A stretch of DNA of 64,000 nucleotides, taken from the NCBI RefSeq assembly GCF_030272615.1, contig NC_081406.1, positions 232,554,396 through 232,618,395 on the forward strand, written 5' to 3'. Positions 44,276-54,866 of the stretch are shown here, one piece after another. Position numbers and translations under genes: made by a program. How positions within the stretch are numbered: position 1 is the stretch's first letter; the number at the start of each line of letters is the position of its first letter. This DNA comes from Cryptomeria japonica (lineage: Eukaryota; Streptophyta; Pinopsida; Cupressales; Cupressaceae). Below the pieces are notes generated by a model. The model made no database searches, was not told the origin of the DNA, and saw only the letters and a list, made by a program, of their open reading frames with translations.

Positions 44276-45444
44276 TGTTAGAATTGTATGAATAATGTTG
44301 AATAATGTTGTCATTGATGTCAAAACAATCCTCTAATTTTGGATGGACTATGTATATGGTCTAGATATTAGTCCTCATGCTATGGATGTTATGCAGTCAG
44401 TATGTATGTACAATTCAGATGTTGTGGTTTTGGTCAGAAGGTATTATGCAACATGGATAGTCCTGGATGATTAATTTAGAGGTTTCATGAAGTTCTCATT
44501 GATCCTGATATCAGTTATGTGTCCCGGTATTAGTAGTTTTGATAATTGTCAGAAGTATCTCTTTGAGTTTTGTGTTGCGGTTTTCATGGTATGCGTAGAG
44601 TCTACATTTTGGAGATATTGGGCTTGATCTTGTGATATTGGATTAGTATTCCAGGTTCCAGACAACCCTATCCCTTTTCGGTAATCTCAATAATAAGAAA
44701 TTGGAGCATGTAGAGGTCTTGTGGAGGCCTACATGAGCTTATTAATAACATGTTGGACTTGGCCGACACTAATTTTTATTTGTACCCTCTGATATATATA
44801 CATATTCATATGTAGCAGCATAAGGCAAATCTAATAGTAGATTGAATGTGTGAAGGTGTGTGATGTGTGAAAGAAAGTTGGCAGTGAAGATAGCAATGTG
44901 TGTGTGAAGTGTGAGTTGTGGATAGAAAAGGCATACACTATTGTAGTAATGCAATAGTCCTTTACTGGATCTACTACATGACAGTTGTACAAAGATCTCT
45001 CACTAGATTTGCTACAGAATTTGAGATTTGTAATTTGAGCTTAAACTTGGAACTGATCCCATGCATTTGGAGATGCAAACCTTTTCAGTTCACCCTTTTT
45101 GGTTGCAATGAGAATTCTGGTAGTGAGCCATCTCTTTGTATATCCATAATGAGCAATTCGGTCGTGAGCCACCTCTTTGTAAACTTAAATATAACTAGTT
45201 ATATTCTCCTGAGAGTTAACACTCTTCATGGTTTTTCCCAATTTTGGTTTTCCACGTATAAAATCTAGTGTTTATCATGTGGTTGTGTTCTCCATGTTTA
45301 TTATGCATTAGATTATTTTTATAGTCAATTTTGTTTGATATTTTTGTGGATAGTTATAATTGGTGGAAAGTTGTTTTTATTTAATCCGTGGGAATATTGA
45401 TTTACCCCCCTCTTAGTATTCCGGTGCTTTCAACGTGCTCAACA
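44276..45444 (+). repeat. 5' LTR of element C
   Basis: It runs from TGTTAGAATTGTATG to ACGTGCTCAACA, 1,169 bp. It has TTGTCATTGATGTCAAAAC near the start, like the other family LTRs. AATATTGA (45393-45400) pairs with TTAGTATT (45413-45420) around a C-run near the end. Confidence 0.85.
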
Positions 45445-45446
45445 AT

Positions 45447-45459
45447 TGGTTTTCAGAGC
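45447..45459 (+). other. Degenerate iMet-like PBS of element C
   Basis: TGGTTTTCAGAGC lies two bases after the LTR end and differs from TGGTATCAGAGC by a small central change. Confidence 0.6.
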
Positions 45460-45548
45460 TTTGATCCCTTTCTTGGGGAGATTCCGCTTGAGAGAGATCC
45501 ATGTTGGTTGAAGTCATGGTACCTATATGCTTGGCATAAAACTTTCAG

Positions 45549-46540
45549 ATGGATAAATAATTGAATATTGCTCTTGAAGATTTGAAAAGAATTGAATTAG
45601 AGAATGGAGAATTGAAGGAGAATGTGAAGGTAGAAAATGAATGTGTGCATAAGATGAGTGAAAATTTGGAAGTTCAAGTTGAGACATAAGGAAGTTAACA
45701 ATCAGTTGAAACAAGCTAATGAGGTAAAGATTGAGGAAAAGGACAAGTCAGAACTTGTCCTGAAAGAGACAATAAAGAAGAAGTTTGGAGAATGTGAAAA
45801 TATTGAATAAGAGGTGAATAATCTAAAGGAAAAGAATAAGATCCTTGATAGTAGTAAGCTCTTGGAAGATTTGATTAGCATGCAACAAGTTAACTCAGAC
45901 AAAACTGAACCTAGTTCCCAACTTGGTATGTGTCGAGATCAAAATGATAAATAAAAAAAAGAAGTCAAAGTTGAAGTAGAAAAGAAGTCAAAAGATGAGA
46001 AGATGACCTGGAATTAGAAATCAAATGCAATAAGATCACTGGTCTGACAACCTAATGCACAAAGGTACCCTTCTTTTAATGGCTATTGTTTTAAATGCAA
46101 AAAAATTTGGACACAAGGCAATAAACTATTTTGAAGCATTCAGTGGTATAGTTGCAAGATGTTTGGAAATAAAGTAGTATCTTTAGAAATAATGTTGTGA
46201 ATTAGAATTATAATCCGGTTGTTGCAAAGAAGAAGAGTTGCAACTTTCAAGGATACTATTACATTTGCAATAACTATTTACATAAGGCCAATTAATGCAG
46301 ATACATATCACATCTGGTAAGATCTAAGAGGAAGATTGTTAGTTATTTCAAATGCAAGTAGACCAGATATTATGATAATCAATGAAGGAATGAAAAGATG
46401 GAGAAATTAGTTGAGAAGAATGGTGAATCAAAGAAGAAGAAAAAAATGGTTTGGAGAAAGAAGAGTAACAACAAAGGAAGTGAGCCTAATGTATAGAAAT
46501 CTAGTGTAGACTTCTCTTCTTTTGGTAATTAAGTTTAGAG
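45549..46540 (+). pseudogene. gag: Decayed Gag of element C
   Basis: ATGGATAAATAATTG begins a charged coiled-coil frame (ALEDLKRIELENGELKENVK) with many stops. Broken knuckle remnants follow at 46075-46380: FNGYCFKCKK and, in another frame, a YYICNNYLHKAN remnant. It is recognisable mainly by position and by FNGYC, a string also present in B. No frame is intact. Confidence 0.45.
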
Positions 46541-46804
46541 TTTTGGGTCAGAGGGAGTTTTGATTTGAAAAAAAAAAAATCCTATGCTCCCTATCTGAGT
46601 GAATCATGTCGCTAACCCAGCATGATAGTGCTTGAGTGGTATCTGATAATCAGAGGGATTTCACTGACATCATTGATAAGACATTTCTTGGTGGAAAAAC
46701 CCAAATGAAGTATCTTTAGCAAGATAAGTATTGGTTTAAAAGTTCATATCAATCATTTGCATTTAAGTAAAATTGCGAATATTAGAGCAATAGTAGAGTG
46801 AGCA

Positions 46805-48560
46805 GTGACAAGAATCATGGAAGGAAAATTGATCATCAGAGAATCAAGCAACAAGGAATTTCAGATTATGGACAAGGTGCTCTTGTATGAGTTTATCCTG
46901 GAGAAGATTAGAGTTGTTGAAGCTGGTTTCAATAATGATGAATTACAGAAGTTTAAAGAATTAAAAGGCAAAGGTTTGAACCTATGGACCAAATTACCTT
47001 GGTTCAACAATGTAGAAGTTATTAGGGTAATTCTTAGTCATGTGCAAGATAATTACATCGTGTTGGATAAATCCTACCCGATCATGAAGGAAAACATTTC
47101 TATGGTCACCGACTTGTGTGACAATGCAGAATTTCCTGCAAAGAAGTTGATCTTGAATAGAGAAGTGGAAGCCCTAACCAACATTAAGGGTGATCAGTAA
47201 GCTCTAATCATTAACACAATCATTAACCCTGTGGTGAGGTATGTTCCCTATGGAATCTCTTAAATAGAATATATTTCAAAAATAGGGAAGGTGCTACCTC
47301 AAAAATTGTAGTATATATGACACATATGCTTGTGATGGAGAACAAATCATTCTAATTGTGTTAATTGTTGTCAAAATAATTGTTGTTAGAGAACATTAAA
47401 ATGACAAAAGAGAATAATTATGCTTTCTGTTTTGGGTCATTACTTTTAAGTTTGGTTATGTACTCTTTGGAGTCCCTTCCAGCAAAAGATGATGTCATAT
47501 GGGAGTTTGGTGTTCATATAGCAAGACAAATATTTAGGTACTTGAATAGTTTGTCTAACAAAGAAGAAGTTTGCAATGGCAATTTCAAATCATTTGTGGA
47601 TATGTGGAGTGTTGGCCCAGTTTCTGTTTCTTTTGCTTCCAGTTCTGGAGATTTGTCCTCTTGAAAGAAGAGAAGGAGGTAGTCTATTCTTGTTAGTGTT
47701 TCAAAGCCAAAGAGAAGAAAGGTGGAAAATGTTGCAATGATTGATGATCCAAAATCCCCTGTAGCTAGAGAAATTGTGAAAATTGGAGAGCAGGAAGCTG
47801 GAGATTCAGACGATGAGTCCAATTTCCAAAAATTGGTCGACTATAGATGGAATCAAGAAGATTGACATGAAATTTCTGAATTCAATTGAGTCAGACAAAA
47901 TTCAAAGTATTTTGATGAAGCCTTTGATTCAGAGCAACATGAGCCCTAAGGATATTAGTAATCTTCTCTCATCATCTTTGAATGAGGTTTTGAAAGAAAG
48001 AATGAGAAGTCAGTTGAAGTAAAAATCCTGTATATGTAAAAAATTCTGAATAAATGTATGATTTCACAAAATAACTTATCAACATGTATTGAGGAATTGA
48101 GTCACTGTGTCTGCAGTGCTAGCAGAGTCTATAGATATTGTATCTCTTGGCCAACAGCTACAGTGAAGCACAAAGGTAAGATTGATGCTATTGAAGATGA
48201 ACTGACAAGTCTACGAAAGTCTTTTGATTTTATGAATGATAAGGATGGTGAGAAAAGGAAAAGAGTTAATTCTCTTCAAGCTGAGCTCCTTCTGCTACAA
48301 AGGTAAAAAATAAGACTTTGTGAGCATGTTTTGGAAAGTTAAGGAAATTGTTGAAGCTAAGCTAGAGCACTTTTCAGTATTGCTTAAGAATGTAGTGTAG
48401 TATGAGTAGAATCCAGTTCTACTCCATATAATTTTTCAAATTCAGTTGATCTAATGGTTGAGTACAAAATTATTTTAGTAAGTATCAAACTGGCTATACA
48501 TTCTTGGGAAGTTATTCTTCTGGATCTATAGGAAAAATACAAGCCTATATTTCTAAAGAA
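46805..48560 (+). pseudogene. Divergent ORF2 of element C
   Basis: The open part 46805-47200 encodes VEVIRVILSHVQDNYIVLD, then SYPIMKENISMVTDLC. These align in order with VIRIVLSRVHGEFFWLD and HKITKEAVKAVTGLP of D. At 47410-47550, CFGSLLLSLVMYSLES matches FGNLLVCLMLHI. A basic segment (SKPKRRK, about 47701) and a helical, coiled-coil C-terminus (48170-48305) complete the same plan. Sequence identity is low but the order of blocks is kept, so this is a distant homologue. It is inactivated by stops. Confidence 0.5.
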
Positions 48561-48659
48561 GAGTAGCTAAAAGTTCTTGTGTGAGATTTAGATTTTGATA
48601 TTTTTTCTTGTATATATCTATTCTTTCCTTTTTCATCAGAGGAATCCTTTGTCCTTGAT

Positions 48660-48781
48660 GTCAAAAGGGGGAAAAAGGAATATGATTTCAAGGAATGTTA
48701 ATTTGAGGAAGTACATGAGTAAGGGGGACTTGTGCAGTTATGTTTTGAATATGTTTTTCCATCACTTACAAAGGGGGAGAT
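48660..48781 (+). promoter_or_regulatory. Purine boxes and PPT of element C
   Basis: GTCAAAAGGGGGAAAAAGG (about 48659), GTAAGGGGGACTTG (about 48719) and ACAAAGGGGGAGAT (48768-48781) reproduce the three-box arrangement of D, A1 and B. The last touches the 3' LTR. Confidence 0.65.
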
Positions 48782-49946
48782 TGTTAGAATTGTGTGAATA
48801 ATGTTGAATAATATTGTCATTGATGTCAAACTAGTCCTCTGTTTTTGGACCAGACTGTGTATGTGGTCTGGATATTAATCTTGATGTTATGGATGTTATG
48901 TTGTCAGTATGTATGTGTAGTTTAGATGTTGTGGTTTTGGTCAGAAGGGATTATGTAGCATGGATAGTCCTTGATGATGACTTTAGAGGTTTCATGGACT
49001 TCTCATTGATCCTGGTATCAATTATGTGTCTCGGTGTTAGTTTTTTTGGTAATTGTTAGAAGTATCTCTTTGAGTTTTGTGTTTTAGTTTTCTTAGTATG
49101 TGTGGAGTCTACGTTTGGGAGATATTAGGCTTGATCTTTTGATATTGGGTCTATATTCTTAGGTCCAGATGACCCTATCCCTTTTCAGTAATCTTGGTAT
49201 ATACATTAGCAATCAGAGTATGGAAAGGAAGTGTGTAGAAGTCTTGCAAAGGGCGACATGATCTTATTGATAATGTGTTGGGCTTGGCCAACACACTATT
49301 TTGTATTTGTGCCCTTCAAGATATATACATATTCATATGTAGCAGCATAAGGTGAATCGAATAGGAGACTTAATGTGTGAAGGTGTGTGATATATGAAAG
49401 AAAGTTAGGAGTGAAGATAATAATGTGTGTGTGAAGTGTGAGTTGCGAACAACAAAGGCAAACAATATTACAGTAATGCAATTGTCCTTTATTGGACCTA
49501 CTACAGGACAATTCTATAAAGATCTCTAAACTGGATCTATTGTAGAATTTGAGATTTGTAATCTAAGCTTAAATATGGAACTGATCCCATGCATTTGGAG
49601 ATGCAAACCTTTTCAGTTCACCCTATTTAGTTGCAGTGAGCATTCCGACAGTGAGCCATCTCTTTGTATATTTGCAGTGAGTAGTCCGATAGTGAGCCAC
49701 CCGATAATGAGACACCTTTTTGTAAACTTAAATATAACTAGCTATATTCTCCTGAGAGTTAACACTCTTCGTGGTTTTTTCCACTTTAGGTTTTCCATGC
49801 TTATTCTATTAGCTTCTTTTTATCAATCAAGTTTGTTTGATATTTTTGTGGACAGTTATAATTGGTGAAAAGTTTTTTTTCTTTAATTTGTGGAAATACT
49901 GATTCAGCCCCCTCTCCATATTCCAATCCTTTCAACCTAATCAACA
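48782..49946 (+). repeat. 3' LTR of element C
   Basis: TGTTAGAATTGTGTG to CCTAATCAACA, 1,165 bp. It is diverged from the 5' LTR by many substitutions. Its last four bases form the start of the 18-bp duplication caused by the retroposon next door. Confidence 0.85.
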
Positions 49947-49960
49947 ATCTTATCTAATTC

Positions 49961-50310
49961 CAACTTCCAGCACCACCCACCAGACTCCCAGGCACAAAAC
50001 AAGGCAGAACACTACTAGAATGGAGATCAATATGAAAGATAGCCAGCTGAGAGAGGAAAACAATGACCTGAGGGAAGCGGCCAAGGTGATGATGCTCTTG
50101 GTTCAAAATGTTGAGGAATCTATTAAAGTTTTCAAGTAACTTTTAATGTTGGGTTTGGAGCCAACTTCTTGTTGGCTTCTTGCTGTCTTTTTCTTTGCTT
50201 TTGGTTTTTGTGTGGGAATTTGCAGCTATTTTGTTTCGTCTCTTTAATGCTTATCTTTCGAATTGTAATAGGGTTTCGGGTCCCCTAAAACCTGTTTTTA
50301 TTTAATCAAA
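49961..50310 (+). mobile_element. Short truncated retroposon with 18-bp TSD
   Basis: A 350-bp insert flanked by AACAATCTTATCTAATTC at 49943-49960 and 50311-50328. It holds the end of a reading frame (MEINMKDSQLREENNDLREA, then SIKVFK and stop) and a 3' UTR with GGGTTTCGGGTCC and AAAACCTGTTTTTATTTAATC before a short A-run. Long perfect TSDs and a 3' A-tail are typical of LINE-mediated insertion. It could be a 5'-truncated LINE or a processed copy of another transcript. Confidence 0.75.
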
Positions 50311-50328
50311 AACAATCTTATCTAATTC

Positions 50329-51454
50329 AAATCCCACTCCATGTCAAATTATATCAAATATAAGTCATCCTAATGGTGATTTTAATTATGAAATCCCGAT
50401 ATAAGGCATCCCTCATAATTCATTTTCATTATGATATCTTATGCTAACATCATCGCCATTCAATTCAAGAAAAATTATTCTTCCTCAAGAGTAAATTTGA
50501 TTCAAGGAACAACAAACTACACCAAGAAATATTCAACTTATGTTTTATCTATAATTTCATGATAGATTTTATATGTTTTATCATGTTATTTCATCAACAC
50601 TTGGAGGACTTATCCTAAGAGCATTGCATCACCTGTTGAACGTATAATTATATACATTCAAGAATTTTAATTACAAGTCTTTCTTCTTTCCTCAAAAGGA
50701 ACACTTTTAATTTTATTTCAATTTCAATTAAGGTTAATTACAAACCTAGGGTTCGACCTAAGGAAAACCCCTATCCAAGACCCCTTTTCTTTCCTGTTCT
50801 ATGCAACTAAAGGTATCTAACAAATCTAGAAGACTTTGAGAAATATTAAGAAGTAGATACAGGTCTTGTGTTAGAATTTCAACCTAGTTCTCAAGGACCA
50901 AGGTGCCTAGTTCCCCTATCCTAGGACCAAGAACCCATGACCCTAGTCCTCCTAGTTCGGCTCTATATTTTAGGGTTACCACTCAAATTGCATTAGGATT
51001 CATATCTTCAGATGATGTCTCAAAAGACCAGAGTGTCCAATGCCCTAGTCTTGTTAATTTAGCTTCAAATTACATTTAAAAGTGCATAGTTAGATCCTTC
51101 TTTCACTTTTGTGATCACTATCTCAGTTTTGCTATCTATTAATTTGCTACAATATTTTTACATTTTCTTCTCTTTCTACTTGCATTATAGTATTTCATTC
51201 TCCCATAATTTACATATCCATTCCCATAGTCAAACAAGAATATAAACCTTAGAAGTATCCCTTGACACTCTTTCACAAGAGTTGGTGAAGGATGATCACT
51301 CCTATAGGTGAATTTGTATTCTAATGTTTGTGTGAAAGTGGATTTAAGTCCCAATTATACCTAATTCTATTTTTATCCAAAATATATTGAAGGACACTTT
51401 TCAACATATTAATCTATGGATTTTGTTTTATATCAATTTTCATATAGTTCTAGC
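50329..51454. other. Unassigned AT-rich DNA
   Basis: I see no gene. The segment 50750-51050 with repeated CCTAGTTC/CCCTATCCTAGGACC words resembles the style of Gypsy LTR interiors in this window and could be an old LTR. CTAGC at 51450-51454 is the left TSD of Gypsy element II. Confidence 0.3.
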
Positions 51455-52261
51455 TATAGACACCTAAAATTGTCTTGTCTAATTAAATAAATATTTTTAT
51501 TTATTTAATTATTTTATCCCAATTCTTTTATTAATTAAATAAATCTTTATTTATTTAATTAATTCATTTATCCTCTTCTAGCCTTATTTCTCATTTAAAT
51601 AAATACCTTTATTTATTTAAATTCCCCTTTTCCTAAATTAAATAAATACTTTTATTTATTTAATTGATCCCACTTCTTCTATTAATTAAATAAATAAATC
51701 TTTATTTATTTAATTAAGTCATTATCCTTTTCTACTTATGACACATGTCATTCATGTCTTAATTTCTACACTACCTACCCTCTCATTATTTTCTTATTTT
51801 CTCTACCTACACTTTAATCATAGCCGACCATTTATCTTTTACACCTCTTAATCGTATCCCTCCATTTCTTATAGTGTCTTCTATATAGGAAGATGCTTCC
51901 TTCATTATCAACCCTAATCAATCAATCTACACATTCTATGCATTCTAATCAAGTATCCTAACATTCAAAATTTCATATGCGATCAAGCCTACTTGCAACC
52001 ACATTTCCATTCTTTGTTGAGCTCTTGTGCACACATAAAATCTAAGAGCAAATATATCAAGCAAGATCAATGGAGATAGGAAGAATGGAGATTCAAACCC
52101 TATGGACATGTGATGGTATAATCTTTGTGATTTCATTTGATTTGCATTGTCTTAGGTAATCTTCAAATGTTATGGTGGATCTTTGTTGTTGTTAGGCTAG
52201 GGTTTTGTGGTTAAATTCATTTAGTCTTTCAATATTGTTGTTTCCATTTTCACCATAAACA
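51455..52261 (+). repeat. 5' LTR of Gypsy element II
   Basis: It starts TATAGACACCTAAAATTGTC (TG changed to TA) and ends TTCACCATAAACA. Five AT-rich perfect or near-perfect hairpins lie in a row at 51481-51716, built from ATTAAATAAA and TTTATTTAAT arms. CTATATAGGA at 51891-51900 is the TATA region. Confidence 0.9.
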
Positions 52262-52264
52262 TTT

Positions 52265-52282
52265 TGGCACACCCCATGGGAC
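52265..52282 (+). other. PBS of Gypsy element II
   Basis: TGGCACACCCCATGGGAC follows the LTR end after TTT. Position and TGGC start indicate a PBS. I have not identified the tRNA. Confidence 0.55.
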
Positions 52283-52399
52283 ATGAATTTTTGTTAGATA
52301 CATGTTTTTTGTAGGTTTTTCTAATCCTATATTGCTGTTTTGTAAAACAATTTGGAGAATAACCTTATGCAGCTAGGGTTTTGGACACAAAATCAAGAT

Positions 52400-53235
52400 C
52401 TTGGAGAGATTTGATCTGATCTCATGAACGGGTTGGAAGTTTTGCACAATTTTTTTTGGCAACTTGAAGAAAATATCAAGATCTCTCAATCCAAAATTCA
52501 GAATTTTTGGAGCACATTTTCATTTTCTATGAATTTTTTATGATTTTCATAAAAAAATAATTTTGAGAGCAACTGAGAGATTTTTTTGGATTTTCTTACA
52601 TTTTTGGAAATATATCATAATTATACATCAGATCAGTTCTTTGTGATTTTAATTTTGATACAAAATATTTCCTAAAAAATCGAATCTTTAAAAATTAGGG
52701 TTTTTCATTATTTTGATCAGATCTCACAAATGGCTTTGAATTTTGGCATCAAATGTTTTTTACATGTCAGGAAAATTATCAGAGGTTCTCCATAAAAATT
52801 TCAGATTTTTTGGATAATTTTTACATTTTATATTAATTTTTTTATGATTTTTCATAAAAAATTAAATTTGAGAGCAAACTAGCGATTTTTTTGGATTTTC
52901 TTACATTTTTGGAAATCTCTCAAAATTATACACAGGATCAGTTCTTTGTGATTTTAATTTTGATGCAAAATCATACCTAAAAAATCAAATCTTTGAAAAT
53001 TAGGGTTTTGCATTATTTTACTCATATCTCACAAACTGCTTAGAAATTTTGCAGGAATTTTTTTATTCAGGTTTGGAAGGTTATCAGGAGTGTCCAGTAA
53101 AAATTTAATATTTTTTGGATTAAGTTTGCATTTTATATGAATTTTTTATGATTTTTCATAAAAAAATTAATTTTTGGAGCAAATTAGCAATTTTTTTGGA
53201 TTTTCTTACATTTCTGGAAATCTCTTGAAATTTTA
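52400..53235 (+). repeat. 305-bp leader repeat, about 2.7 copies
   Basis: The block TTTTCTTACATTT-TGGAAAT occurs at 52592, 52897 and 53202, exactly 305 nt apart. Each copy also has a GATC-GATCTCAC start, TTTATGATTTTTCATAAAA and, in the first two, CAGTTCTTTGTGATTTTAAT. Copies are diverged but their spacing is unchanged. It sits in the untranslated leader after the PBS. Confidence 0.85.
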
Positions 53236-54866
53236 GAGGTGGTCTTTTTTTATGATGAATCCGATCTTTGAATTGGTCAACAAAACACATTGTTGAAGGC
53301 CCCTAATTCACAAAGTCTTTTGGATCTAAAATTTACCTAACTTGTGTGCTTGTAGGAAGGGGTGATCATTTGAAACAATCCAAACTACTAATAAATCTTT
53401 GTTGCAGGACCTTGAAAAGGATTTTATTTTGATCTTTATTGTGTCTTGTTTTCATAGATTATCAAACACTTCAATTGGTGCACTAAAATTGAACCAGTGT
53501 CTTGTGTCTTGGGCAATAGGCTCTTTTTGTTTGATCTTTAGAGGGTCTATCTCCCCGTGTGGTCATTAGGATTACTAGTGAGGAGAGAATGAACCAAGTG
53601 GTAGCAAGGAAAAACCATCCTCTTCCAAACCACTATAAACAATTGTATTCATGGTGAAAACTATGGATAACGTGTGTTGATTAGTTCATACCGACACTAT
53701 GTCTCCCCATAAACCCGTTTGATCATATTTATTTGACCAGTTGTAGGGTGTAACCCCTACCAATTGGGAGCCTTATGTATTTATAGAACTGAAAGTGCCG
53801 CATGTATGGCCACATGAGCGGATGCCCTTACTAGCACCTTTTTGTTTCAGAAGCCAAAATTCTTCTAGTTGTTGGGATAGGAGGTCGGACCTCTGGAGCG
53901 ACCCACACACATACAGTTCTTAGTAGAGATACAAAGTTTGCCATGGGGAGGTTTCATGGGGACTGATGCTTGGCTGCCCTGAGAATTGATTATCGAGGGT
54001 GGAGCCAGTGGGCTCAAGCATCTAAGTATCCACTCTGAATAGCGTAGCCTCATGTGGGATCAACAACTATTGTCTTGGCCAACCATAAGAATTGTGCTTG
54101 TCTTATTTTAAACATTCAAACATTCAAGATCAAACATCAAAACATTGTGTCTTGAAGTGCATGCAAATTTTTTTTACATGGAACAACACACTTTTCTTTG
54201 AGTCATTTTGAGTCTAAACACTTGCAAACATTGAGTCCTCATCAACATTGTGTCCTCTTGTCACGAAAAACAGTCAAACAAATTCAGATTTGGTCACAAC
54301 AACAACTTCACAAATTGAAAAAATTGCACTCAGATTTAAGAACCATGTCTATGAAGTATACAAACACATTTGTGTTTAGTATTGGGAAAAACACACAATC
54401 CAACAAACAAGAGCAGCCAGTTTCGGAATTCTTGAGCTTCCTAAGTTATTTCTCTATATTTTCATCTAACATTCAACCTACCTTTGGGTCTCACAAAGTC
54501 CATCATTTCTTTACACCTTTCATTCCATTCACATTTTTCTAAACTTGACTCAAAATGTCACTTGCTTGTCCTCATCATACTTTGTCAACACATTACATAC
54601 AACAACATTTTTCTAAGTGGTCTCTCATCAAGGTCTATCACCTTTGGGTCTCACTTGGTCTTACTTAGAGTCAAGGTCAACTTACCTCATCAAGAGAAAC
54701 TATCATCTCTTTGGAAGTCACACCTACTCTACTATATACATACTTGGTCTTACACTTTGGACATTGCAAGTACACTTCAGATTCATTTACATTCCATCCA
54801 ACTCTTGGTCTTCCATACTCTTTCCATTTTCATCTAGTCTTAAACATCTTGGTCAATACCTAGTTC
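53236..54866 (+). other. Leader of Gypsy element II
   Basis: No supported ORF lies between the 305-bp repeats and gag. A moderately GC-rich, palindromic stretch (53540-54060) may be the structured packaging or dimerisation region of the leader; that is a guess from position. Confidence 0.4.

Larger units (their letters stand above)
44276..49946 (+). mobile_element. Element C: divergent relative with gag + ORF2
   Basis: A 5,671-bp plus-strand element. LTRs are 44276-45444 and 48782-49946. A degenerate iMet-like PBS follows the 5' LTR and three purine boxes precede the 3' LTR. Flanks GTCTT and ATCTT fit a TSD with one change. It carries decayed Gag and a divergent ORF2 but no pol. Stops are frequent and C looks old. 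Confidence 0.8.
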
